From: Nostoc sp. CENA543
Lineage (GTDB): Bacteria; Cyanobacteriota; Cyanobacteriia; Cyanobacteriales; Nostocaceae
Length of the DNA stretch: 64,000 bases
Assembly (NCBI RefSeq): GCF_002896875.1
Contig: NZ_CP023278.1
Span: 5,402,501 to 5,466,500 of the forward strand
Direction: 5' to 3'
Part shown: positions 29,712-37,074 of the stretch, piece after piece
Layout of the letters: the number at the start of each line of letters is the position of its first letter
How positions within the stretch are numbered: position 1 is the first letter of the stretch
The notes under the pieces: model-generated
Databases searched by the model: none
Told to the model about the DNA's origin: nothing
Seen by the model: only the letters and a program-made list of their open reading frames with translations
Translations under genes and position numbers: made by a program

Positions 29712-30887
29712 ATGCTGAAAGTTGTTCTTGGACATAGTGATGATCCTGATAGTCAAGCCGCTATTGAAGAAGTTTTAGCAAAATGCGTCCATGATTTAAG
29801 TGATTTAACAGATATTCCACCGCAGGCTGCTATGTTGTTTGCAGCTATTGATTTTGATCATGCTTTAATCTTGCAAAAAATCTCCGCAGTATTTCCTGGA
29901 ATAGACTTAATTGGTTGTACTACAGATGGGGAAATGTCGTCAATTTTAGGGTTTCAACAAGATTCTGTAACACTGATGCTGTTTTGTTCTGATACTGTAG
30001 AAATTCATGCAGGTTTGGGATGTGGAGTGAAAGCCAATCCTTTAAATGCTGCTCAGGAAGCAGTTCAAAAAGCCAAAGAAAAATCTGATAAACCTGCTCA
30101 GTTATGTATACCATTACCGGCTAGCTATCTAGCAGATGGTTCTACTACTAATGGGGGATTAATTCTAGAGGGGTTAAAGTCGGCTTTAGGTTCTGATATA
30201 CCCATTGTAGGTGGTGCGGCTGGCGATCAATTTAGATTTAAGACTACCTATCAATTTTTTCAAACCGAAGTATTGACTGACTCCTTACCTATTCTAATTT
30301 TTGCTGGAGATATTCTATTTTCCTACGGAACTGCTTGTGGTTGGGAACCAATGGGACGCAGGAGTGTTATAACCAAATCGCAAGGAACAGTTTTGTACGA
30401 AATTGATGGAGTATCAGCACTAGAATTTTATCAGCGATATTTAGGCGATCGCACACCAACCGCAGAAAACCCTTTAGCAGTGTATGAGGGAGATAGCGAT
30501 CGCTATTATATGCGCGTTCCTAATACTTTTGATTTGCAAACTGGTAGCATCAACTTTTTAGGGGATGTTCCAGAACAATCCATTGTGCAAATGACAGATT
30601 TTAATCGGGAAGAAATTCTTTGTTCTGTGAAAAGTTCACTTCAGACTGCGCTTGCACGTTATCCTGGTACAGAACCCGATGCCATTTTACTTTTTTCCTG
30701 CTGTTGTCGCCGTTGGCTTTTAGGGACAAAAGCTAAAGAAGAATATCAAATGATTAAAACCGAACTTAAAAAAGATATACCTATTTGTGGGTTCTATACC
30801 TATGGTGAATTTGCTCCCCTAGAATCACAGGGTTCAACTTACTATCATCAAGAAACCTTTGTCACCCTACTGCTAGGTACAAAATGA
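29712..30887 (+). CDS. FIST-domain sensory protein
   Basis: 391 residues comprising FIST_N (about 30-220, with LFAAIDFDHA, LIGCTTDGEMSS) and FIST_C (about 230-375, ALEFYQRYLGD, then GAxx-like loops and ICGFYTYGEFAP). FIST domains bind small ligands, probably amino acids or their derivatives, and usually feed signal transduction proteins. There is no membrane segment, so it is cytoplasmic. The gene starts at ATG 29712 with GAGG upstream and ends six bases before a histidine kinase, so the two are almost certainly co-translated and the FIST protein is likely the input partner of that kinase. The C-C-C-R cluster (FSCCCRRWLLG) is a notable feature that might bind a metal. Confidence 0.88.
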   Translation: MLKVVLGHSDDPDSQAAIEEVLAKCVHDLSDLTDIPPQAAMLFAAIDFDHALILQKISAVFPGIDLIGCTTDGEMSSILGFQQDSVTLMLFCSDTVEIHAGLGCGVKANPLNAAQEAVQKAKEKSDKPAQLCIPLPASYLADGSTTNGGLILEGLKSALGSDIPIVGGAAGDQFRFKTTYQFFQTEVLTDSLPILIFAGDILFSYGTACGWEPMGRRSVITKSQGTVLYEIDGVSALEFYQRYLGDRTPTAENPLAVYEGDSDRYYMRVPNTFDLQTGSINFLGDVPEQSIVQMTDFNREEILCSVKSSLQTALARYPGTEPDAILLFSCCCRRWLLGTKAKEEYQMIKTELKKDIPICGFYTYGEFAPLESQGSTYYHQETFVTLLLGTK

Positions 30888-30893
30888 AGGTTT

Positions 30894-31967
30894 ATGGAAT
30901 CTATAGAAAATGAAAGCAGAATTCAAGAACTCGAAAAAACAGTTCGGATTTTGCAAAAGAAACTACAACGTTCGGAAGCTGATCGGGAACAGCTAGAAAA
31001 TGCTAGTGAAGTCAGAGAAGCAGTGCTTAAAAATGTGATTCGGGATTTAGAAACCTCACAAATAGCTCTAGAAAGTCGAACTCAAGAACTAGAAAAAACT
31101 TTAATCAATCTCAAAGCTCTGCAACTTAAATTAGTAGAATCTGAGAAAATGTCTGCTCTCGGAGTTTTAGTTGCAGGTGTTGCTCATGAAATTAATAATC
31201 CTGTCAGTTTTATTTATGGGAACTTGAATTATGCTAATAATTATATTCACGATTTACTAGATTTAGTTGATCTTTACCAGCAAAATTATACTGAACCTGT
31301 AGCTGTAATTAAAAATAAAATTCAAGCAATTGAATTGGATTTTATCAAGACAGACTCGGCTAAATTATTTCAATCAATGATGGTAGGTGCAGAGCGTATC
31401 TGTGAGATAGTTAAATCTCTCAGAACATTTTCTCGTCTAGATGAAGCTGATTTTAAAACTGTTGATATTCACGAAGGTATTGATAGCACTTTAGTAATTT
31501 TAAACAACCGTCTCAAGCCATCTCCTCATAATTTACAAGGCGTTAAAATTATCCGTCATTATGGAAAACTACCATTAATCGAATGTTACCCAGGACAGCT
31601 TAATCAAGTATTTATGAATATTATTGCTAATTCTATTGATGCGTTAGAAGAGAAAGTAATTAAAAATCTAGCAAGTGATGTGCAGTGTATACAAACTCCT
31701 CAAATTGAGATTTTTACGCAAGTCATTGATGATAATTGGGCGGAAATTATTATTGCTGATAATGGAGGAGGAATTGATGAGGAAGTGAAAGCTAAATTAT
31801 TTGATCCATTTTTCACAACTAAAGATGTCGGTAAAGGTACAGGCTTAGGTTTATCAATTAGCTACAGAATTATTATTGAATTGCACGGTGGTAAATTGGA
31901 ATGTTGCTCTAAACCAGGAATAGGGGCAAAATTTATCATTCAAATTCCTATTCGACAATCTAGATAA
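30894..31967 (+). CDS. Soluble sensor histidine kinase
   Basis: 357 residues. The first about 85 residues are a predicted coiled coil ([17 protein letters not shown], then [13 protein letters not shown]). The dimerisation/phosphoacceptor domain has [20 protein letters not shown] with the phosphorylatable His98. The ATPase part shows the N box ([12 protein letters not shown]), G1 (IADNGGGI), F box (FDPFFTTK) and G2 ([11 protein letters not shown]). There are no transmembrane segments and no PAS, GAF or receiver domain, so input must come from another protein, most simply the FIST protein encoded six bases upstream. No response regulator is adjacent. Confidence 0.93.
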   Translation: MESIENESRIQELEKTVRILQKKLQRSEADREQLENASEVREAVLKNVIRDLETSQIALESRTQELEKTLINLKALQLKLVESEKMSALGVLVAGVAHEINNPVSFIYGNLNYANNYIHDLLDLVDLYQQNYTEPVAVIKNKIQAIELDFIKTDSAKLFQSMMVGAERICEIVKSLRTFSRLDEADFKTVDIHEGIDSTLVILNNRLKPSPHNLQGVKIIRHYGKLPLIECYPGQLNQVFMNIIANSIDALEEKVIKNLASDVQCIQTPQIEIFTQVIDDNWAEIIIADNGGGIDEEVKAKLFDPFFTTKDVGKGTGLGLSISYRIIIELHGGKLECCSKPGIGAKFIIQIPIRQSR

Positions 31968-32044
31968 TAAGGTAAAAGGTAAAAGGTGAAGTTTACTTTA
32001 TTTACATAGCAGTTATATCTGATTTGTGAGAACTTGCGGTGTCT

Positions 32045-32079
32045 AGATACCAGACTTCTCGAAGAAGTCCAGTATCTTG
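32045..32079. repeat. Dispersed hairpin repeat, second copy
   Basis: AGATACCAGACTTCT-CG-AAGAAGTCCAGTATCT forms a long stem with one mismatched position. It resembles the hairpin at 7062-7099 (AGATACCCGA...GAAGTCGGGTATCT), suggesting copies of one dispersed element. Confidence 0.7.
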
Positions 32080-32166
32080 GTTTTCACGGTTTTATACCAA
32101 TTCTCCAAAATTAAGCAACAGATGCAAAGCTTGAAACACAATACAGTTCAGTTAAGAAAACAGTTT

Positions 32167-32233
32167 GTAGTGTTCGCGCAGCGTCTCGTAGAGAGGACTT
32201 TAGTCCTTAGATGAGGACTGAAGTCCTTACTAC
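32167..32233. repeat. 67-base dispersed element, copy 1
   Basis: Begins GTAGTGTTCGCGCAGCGTC and ends AAGTCCTTACTAC, with internal palindromes GGACTTTAGTCC and GGACTGAAGTCC; the outer GTAGT/ACTAC ends are also inverted. It is 64 of 67 bases identical to 39847-39913. Confidence 0.85.
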
Positions 32234-32299
32234 GAACTTTTTCTTACTTCACAAACACCAAATGTTAGGTTTAATTGAAGTGTATTGGCTTGAAACCGA

Positions 32300-32373
32300 C
32301 TTTATTAATTGCGTCAGCGTAGCGGGGCGTTAGCCCATTGCGAATTGCGAATTGCGAATTGCGAATTGCGAAT
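32300..32373. repeat. GCGAATT heptad array with a GTAGCGGGGCGTTAGCCC unit
   Basis: A unit of the form GCGTAGCGGGGCGTTAGCCC (32312-32335) is followed by five tandem GCGAATT heptads. The same neighbour combination occurs near 39443-39480, 50205-50232 and 63297-63360. Confidence 0.8.
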
Positions 32374-32384
32374 TGGTATTACTG

Positions 32385-33683
32385 CTACCGGTTATCCCAT
32401 TCCTTAGCTGCATCTGCAACTGCTTGATCTACAGTTTTTTCTCCTAACATTGCTGCTTGTAGGTTTTCATAAATTGCCTTTTGCAGCTTTTTAATATCTT
32501 TTAATGGAGGAGTTAAAATTTCTGCTTGTTGTAGTTGTTGTGCGCTAACTACTCTAGCTTGTTCGACTGTAGAAGCATTAGCAGGAACATCTTTAAAGTA
32601 ACTATCAGCTAAAGCTTTGGTTGTGGATGGAAGAACATTTGCGGCTTTGGCAAAGGCTAGCTGATTCTCATTATTGGTGACAAATAAAGCAAATTTTACC
32701 GCCGCATCAGGTTGTTTTGTTTCACGGGGAATGACGATATTCATCACTGCTACATTTTTCTTACCTGTATCACCGGTTAATTGAGGTGCGATCGCAGAAG
32801 CTTGAGCGATTTTCGGCGCATTGGTAGCAATATTTTGGAGAAATTCAGGACCCGAAGCTAAAAATGCTGTTTCACCAGATTGATATAAATCAATCGCGTG
32901 GCGATGTCCTTGAGTTAGTGCTTCTTTCGGTAATAACCCTTTTTTATACAGGTCTACCCAATACTGAAACGCTGCTTTACCTTGAGGTGTATTAAAAGCG
33001 GCTTTACCTTCTGCATCCACTAAAGTCACTCCCATCTGCACCAATGATTGCAGCACTTCTGCGGAATCCTGGGGAACAAAAGTTGCAAAAAAAGCGTATT
33101 TACCCGTTTTGTCTTTAATTTGTTGTGCTTGTTGTGCTAATTGCGCGTAAGTGTTGGGTGGTTGATTAATACCTGCTTGTTTTAAGAGATCAGTGTTATA
33201 AATAGTCAGCCTTGTGGTGAGATACCAAGGAAGACCAAAGCTTTTGCCGTTAAGTGTACTAGCTTTCCAAATATTCGGTAGATAGGCGGAATGGGCTTCT
33301 GTTGGTACTTTTGTGTCTAAATCTAGCCAAGCATTTCGACCCGCTAATTGAGAAGCAAAATCAGGATTGAGGTTAACAACATCAGGTGGCGTTTTTGCGG
33401 AGACAGCTGTTAAAATTTTGTTCTCCATCGCTGCCCAAGGCACATCAACCCAGTTTACCTTTATACCGGGATTTTGTGACTCAAAGTTGGCAATTAAGCT
33501 TTGGAAGTAGTTTGTAAATTTCGGTTGGAGTTGCATTGTCCAAAACTCAATCTTGGCTGTTCCAGAGGCAGCTGGTTGATTATTGGTATTAACTTTGCCA
33601 TCGCTGCAACTGACAATCCAACTAGTCAGTAAACCTAACATGATGAAAGCGACTAGCTTTGGGAATTTTCGTAATTGCATCAT
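32385..33683 (-). CDS. Sugar ABC transporter substrate-binding lipoprotein
   Basis: 432-residue extracellular solute-binding protein, family 1. The signal is that of a lipoprotein: M-M-Q-L-R-K-F, then a hydrophobic core (VAFIMLGLLTSWIVS) and the lipobox cysteine in IVSC (about residue 26). The mature part has KIEFWTMQLQPKF, NPGIKVNWVDVPWAAMENKILTA (conserved block, split here as GIKVNWVDVPWAAME) and SFGLPWYLTTRL. Such proteins bind sugars or oligosaccharides in the periplasm for an ABC importer, but neither permease nor ATPase genes are adjacent, so the ligand and partner transporter are unknown. Confidence 0.9.
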   Translation of the reverse strand: MMQLRKFPKLVAFIMLGLLTSWIVSCSDGKVNTNNQPAASGTAKIEFWTMQLQPKFTNYFQSLIANFESQNPGIKVNWVDVPWAAMENKILTAVSAKTPPDVVNLNPDFASQLAGRNAWLDLDTKVPTEAHSAYLPNIWKASTLNGKSFGLPWYLTTRLTIYNTDLLKQAGINQPPNTYAQLAQQAQQIKDKTGKYAFFATFVPQDSAEVLQSLVQMGVTLVDAEGKAAFNTPQGKAAFQYWVDLYKKGLLPKEALTQGHRHAIDLYQSGETAFLASGPEFLQNIATNAPKIAQASAIAPQLTGDTGKKNVAVMNIVIPRETKQPDAAVKFALFVTNNENQLAFAKAANVLPSTTKALADSYFKDVPANASTVEQARVVSAQQLQQAEILTPPLKDIKKLQKAIYENLQAAMLGEKTVDQAVADAAKEWDNR

Positions 33684-33879
33684 TTTACCAGTATTTTCAC
33701 GCTTGATGAAGTTAAAAAGCTTATGCAGAATTGTCGAGATTATAGGCTAAAAAGATTAGGTGTCAAAAGTCCAAATTCAAAAGTCAATAGCCTAATTTAC
33801 TAGTGACTAATGACTGATGACGAAATGACTACTTAAGTAACATTTAAATTTTTAATTTTGCAGTTTGGCGGGCATTACT

Positions 33880-34989
33880 GTGGTGAAAAGTTTCAGTAGT
33901 CTGTTTGGCAAATCTCATAGAGGGGTAGGTGTGGAAATCGCACCAGAACGAGTCAATGTAGTGCAACTACGCAAGCAGCGTCAAGGCTTGAAACTCGAAT
34001 CTTTAACATCAGTACCAGTTCCAGAAGGAATCGTCACTGATGGTCAAATTACTGATCCCCCAGCTATGGCGCAACTCATTCAGCAAGCTTTAGCTGAAAG
34101 TAAAATCAAGACTTCTCGTGTATCCACCGGCGTACCAGGACGTGATTCGGTTGTACGAATTATTCCTGTGCCGGCAGAGTTAGACGATAAAGAACTCCGA
34201 GATATGGTGCTAAACCATGAAGCAGCCTTGTATTTACCCTATCCTCGTGAGGAAGCTGATGTAGATTATCAAAAACTTGGGTACTTTGTAGATGAAGACG
34301 GCATCGAAAAAGTACAAGTGCTGCTAGTTGCTACCCGCAAGGAGGTGACAGATACATATATTAGTACCTTTGAGCAAGCAGGATTGCAAATTAATGTTTT
34401 AGAGATTAACAGTTTTGCACTAATTCGGACAATCCGCGATCGCCATTTACGAGAACTCAGTCCCCAAGAAGCAGCTGTCTTAGTTGATATCGAATTTGAC
34501 AGCACGGAAATAGCCATTATCGTCAACGGTATCCCCCAATTTTCTCGGACTGTACCCATAGGTACCTACCAAATGCAAATGGCTTTAGCTAGAGCCATGA
34601 GTCTACCAACATCACGGGATATGGAACTTTTGTATGAAATGACGATTCCTGTCACGCCTGTAGATGCTGATAAAACAGGAGTCACAGAAACTAATCCGGG
34701 AATGGCTGGTGTATTGCGAATCTTAGGAGAACTCACAGATGAGCTACGCCGTTCCATAGATTTCTACCTCAATCAAAGTGAAAACATAGAGGTAGCACAA
34801 ATTTTCTTAGCAGGGCCTGGGGGCGGACTCCAACACTTAGATGAATTCTTTACCCAAAGACTCAGCATACCTACTACCCAAGTAGATCCAATTGGGTCTT
34901 TGTCCTTACAAGTCGATGAACAAAAATATCCTGCTCAACAGCGTTCGGGTTTAGGAATTATCTTGGGTTTAGGACTGCGGGAGGTGTAA
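33880..34989 (+). CDS. pilM: Type IV pilus assembly protein PilM
   Basis: About 370-residue actin-like ATPase of the type IV pilus alignment complex, located at the cytoplasmic face, where it binds the N-terminal tail of PilN. It shows VGVEIAPERVNVVQLRK (phosphate-1-like start of the actin fold), VSTGVPGRDSVVRIIP, LVDIEFDSTEIAIIVNG and the nucleotide-binding IFLAGPGGGLQHLDEFF near the C-terminus. The start is placed at GTG 33880 (M-V-K-S-F-S-S-L-F-G), where the family N-terminus begins; TTG 33865 would add five residues. It is the first gene of pilM-N-O-(x)-Q, and the following pilN starts four bases after its stop. Confidence 0.92.
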   Translation: MVKSFSSLFGKSHRGVGVEIAPERVNVVQLRKQRQGLKLESLTSVPVPEGIVTDGQITDPPAMAQLIQQALAESKIKTSRVSTGVPGRDSVVRIIPVPAELDDKELRDMVLNHEAALYLPYPREEADVDYQKLGYFVDEDGIEKVQVLLVATRKEVTDTYISTFEQAGLQINVLEINSFALIRTIRDRHLRELSPQEAAVLVDIEFDSTEIAIIVNGIPQFSRTVPIGTYQMQMALARAMSLPTSRDMELLYEMTIPVTPVDADKTGVTETNPGMAGVLRILGELTDELRRSIDFYLNQSENIEVAQIFLAGPGGGLQHLDEFFTQRLSIPTTQVDPIGSLSLQVDEQKYPAQQRSGLGIILGLGLREV

Positions 34990-34993
34990 TCGA

Positions 34994-35758
34994 ATGTACA
35001 GTTTAGATATTAACTTTCTCAAAGACCGACCAGCCTACCAACCCAAATCTGATAAAAGTCCGGGAGTAAAACTACCATCAGGGAATCTTACCCCGGTATA
35101 TCTAGGGGTAACTGTAGGTGTAGGTTTACCAGTGTTGGTAGGAATTGGGTTATGGCTCGTGCAAGGTAAAACGAGTGAAATAGAGCAGTCAATTGCTCAA
35201 CTTGAAGAACAAAGCAAAAAATTAGACGCAGAAATCGCCAACATCAACCAAATTAAAGCACAAGCGGATGCCGTCAAAGCAGAGACTCAAAGTTTAGTCA
35301 CCGTATTTGACCAAATTCGACCTTGGTCAGCCATGTTAGAAGATGTGCGCGATCGCATTCCTCCAACCGTACAAATTGAAAATATTAAGCAAATTCCACC
35401 TCTAGCAGCAGTAGAAGGACAACCACCACCTAACCCCGCCGGAGGCATAGAAATCACCGGACTAGCTCGCTCTTTCGATAATGTCAACGACTTCTTATTA
35501 AGTCTGCAACAGTCGCGGTTCTTAAAATCTTCCGAAAGCAGAATTACCACCGCCACTTTAGTAGATGCACCAGTCACAGCCACTACTACTAAAAGTGGTG
35601 TAGTCATCAAACCACCCCAAGTAGTTAGATATACAATTCAATCTCGTCTTAGTGATGTTCCTGCTTCAGAATTGATTCGGGAACTAGAGCAGAAAGGCAC
35701 GGTGGGACTAGTCTCCCGCATTCGTAGTATGCAAAAAACAGGAGTCATTACACGATGA
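34994..35758 (+). CDS. pilN: Type IV pilus assembly protein PilN
   Basis: 254-residue inner-membrane component. The cytoplasmic N-terminus has the conserved PilM-binding motif M-Y-S-L-D-I-N-F-L-K-D-R-P (I-N-F-L). One transmembrane helix follows (VYLGVTVGVGLPVLVGIGLWLV, in about 34-55), then a coiled-coil (EIEQSIAQLEEQSKKL) and a ferredoxin-like periplasmic domain that pairs with PilO. There is a strong Shine-Dalgarno sequence (GGGAGGTG). The stop codon overlaps the pilO start by four bases, showing translational coupling. Type IV pili drive motility (hormogonia) and DNA uptake in filamentous cyanobacteria. Confidence 0.92.
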   Translation: MYSLDINFLKDRPAYQPKSDKSPGVKLPSGNLTPVYLGVTVGVGLPVLVGIGLWLVQGKTSEIEQSIAQLEEQSKKLDAEIANINQIKAQADAVKAETQSLVTVFDQIRPWSAMLEDVRDRIPPTVQIENIKQIPPLAAVEGQPPPNPAGGIEITGLARSFDNVNDFLLSLQQSRFLKSSESRITTATLVDAPVTATTTKSGVVIKPPQVVRYTIQSRLSDVPASELIRELEQKGTVGLVSRIRSMQKTGVITR

Positions 35759-36522
35759 CGCTGAGTGAAGATTTAAATTTTGCCGAAAACGCCGCAGATT
35801 TAGAATCAGGCGCACCATCCTATCCTGTGGTGTTTAATATCACTTTTACACCCAAAGTCATCGGTATTTTGGTGGCAGTCGTAGGTCTAGCAGGAGCTAT
35901 CTATATGCTGCTGAATATACTCATGCCAGCTTGGGAAGCCTATCAGCAAAAGCAAGCACAAAGCAACGACCTCCAAGGGCAAATTCAGCAAAAGCAAGCT
36001 ACTGTCAAACAAATTGGCAAAATCAAAGAAGAGTTAGACCAAGCAAAAAAACAAAAGCAACAGGTTTTAGCTTTATTCTCTGACGAAAAAACCCTAGACA
36101 CCCTACTATTGGATCTCAACCGTTTAGTAGAATCTGGTAGCTCTGCAAATTCCCTAAACACCGTCAAAGCCAAACTCCAAAAGTTTGTCCCAGCCACAGA
36201 AAAACCCGAAATTGTTAATGATGGTTCATTAGGAGTTGCAGTTAACGGCAGACTCAAACGTAGTAGCGTTAACGTCGAAATTATTGGTACATACGAACAG
36301 ACACAATCAATTATTCGTAATATCGAACGTCTACAACCATTACTAATAGTTAAAGACTATCAATCAGCATTAGCCAACATCCAAGCTACAGATAACTTCG
36401 GTAAACCTGTGCGGAGGATAGGGCCTGCACCAATTACGACATCTTTTCAATTACAAGCATTAATGCCCCTGAGTTCAGAAGAACTTACTGCGGAGGCGGC
36501 TAAAGCTGCACCTAAGAAGTAA
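35755..36522 (+). CDS. pilO: Type IV pilus assembly protein PilO
   Basis: 255 residues. The ATG at 35755 lies in an ATGA overlap with the pilN stop. After an acidic N-terminus there is one membrane helix (VIGILVAVVGLAGAIYML, about 37-54), a coiled-coil (QAQSNDLQGQIQQKQATVKQ) and a periplasmic globular domain ending TTSFQLQALMPLS. It forms heterodimers with PilN to link PilM to the secretin. Its stop codon is followed within three bases by the G-rich inverted repeat of the four-helix-bundle unit, which separates it from pilQ. Confidence 0.92.
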   Translation: MTLSEDLNFAENAADLESGAPSYPVVFNITFTPKVIGILVAVVGLAGAIYMLLNILMPAWEAYQQKQAQSNDLQGQIQQKQATVKQIGKIKEELDQAKKQKQQVLALFSDEKTLDTLLLDLNRLVESGSSANSLNTVKAKLQKFVPATEKPEIVNDGSLGVAVNGRLKRSSVNVEIIGTYEQTQSIIRNIERLQPLLIVKDYQSALANIQATDNFGKPVRRIGPAPITTSFQLQALMPLSSEELTAEAAKAAPKK

Positions 36523-36524
36523 TT

Positions 36525-37018
36525 GCAGGGGGGCAGGGGGCAGGGAGCAGGGGGAGCAATGTGAAACAGAGAGATCATTATCAAGACAGCAGGGAGCAGG
36601 GGGAATGGGAAAAGAACCAATTAAAAGTCATGAAGATTTGGAAGTATACAAGATGGCCTTTGATGTCGCCATGAGAATTTTTGATCTGTCAAAGAAGTTT
36701 CCTGCTGCGGAAAAGTATTCATTGACTGATCAAATTCGTCGTTCGTCTCGCTCTGTTTGTGCAAATCTTGCAGAAGCATGGAGAAAGCGACGTTATGAGG
36801 CTGCTTTTATTGCTAAATTGAACGATTGCGAATCAGAAGCCGCAGAGACTCAAACTTGGCTTAAATTCGCAGTTAAATGCGATTATCTCAATGTTGAAAT
36901 AGGCAGAGAACTGTATGGAACTTATAACCGAGTTCTAGGCATGTTAGTCACCATCATCAAAAATCCATCCCCTTGGCTCATAAAACACTAATCATCCCCC
37001 TGCCCCCTGCCCCCCTGC
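36525..37018 (+). mobile_element. Candidate mobile unit: inverted G-rich repeats around a four-helix-bundle gene
   Basis: The left end, GCAGGGGGGCAGGGGGCAGG, begins three bases after the pilO stop codon. Its exact reverse complement ends at 37018, a perfect 21-base inverted repeat. The 494-base interval holds only the gene at 36605-36991, whose Shine-Dalgarno sequence (AGGGGG) is supplied by further GCAGGGAGCAGGGGG units. Its position inside an otherwise conserved pilMNOQ operon suggests insertion. No target duplication and no transposase are visible, so mobility is an inference; it could instead be repeat recruitment around a resident gene. Confidence 0.5.
36605..36991 (+). CDS. Four-helix-bundle (S23/IVS-type, TIGR02436) protein
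   Basis: 128-residue protein of the family first known from ORFs in 23S rRNA intervening sequences. Family pattern: HEDLEVYKMAFDVAMRIFDLSKKFP, EKYSLTDQIRRSSRSVCANLAEAW (quoted in parts: SLTDQIRRSSRSV and NLAEAWRKRR), and ESEAAETQTWLKFA. The fold is a pentamer-forming four-helix bundle with a basic face that may bind nucleic acid; the biological function is unknown, although a relative (Avd) works with a reverse transcriptase in diversity-generating retroelements. It sits in the same direction as the pil genes, between pilO and pilQ, inside 21-base inverted repeats. No known role in pili. Confidence 0.85.
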   Translation: MGKEPIKSHEDLEVYKMAFDVAMRIFDLSKKFPAAEKYSLTDQIRRSSRSVCANLAEAWRKRRYEAAFIAKLNDCESEAAETQTWLKFAVKCDYLNVEIGRELYGTYNRVLGMLVTIIKNPSPWLIKH

Positions 37019-37074
37019 GAACAAAACCCCAACGACTCAACAACTAATGATTTTATATAGGTGAGGAATGAACT

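Larger units (their letters stand above)
31968..32384. other. Repeat-dense intergenic region
   Basis: About 415 bases between convergent genes, largely made of dispersed elements: GGTAAAAGGTAAAAGG, the hairpin at 32045-32079, the 67-base element at 32167-32233 and a GCGAATT heptad array at 32338-32372. No reading frame or clear classical terminator apart from the hairpin. Confidence 0.7.

Noticed and set aside
34269-34559. Minus-strand open frames opposite pilM and pilN
   Set aside because: Shadows of the pil genes, with no protein family resemblance.
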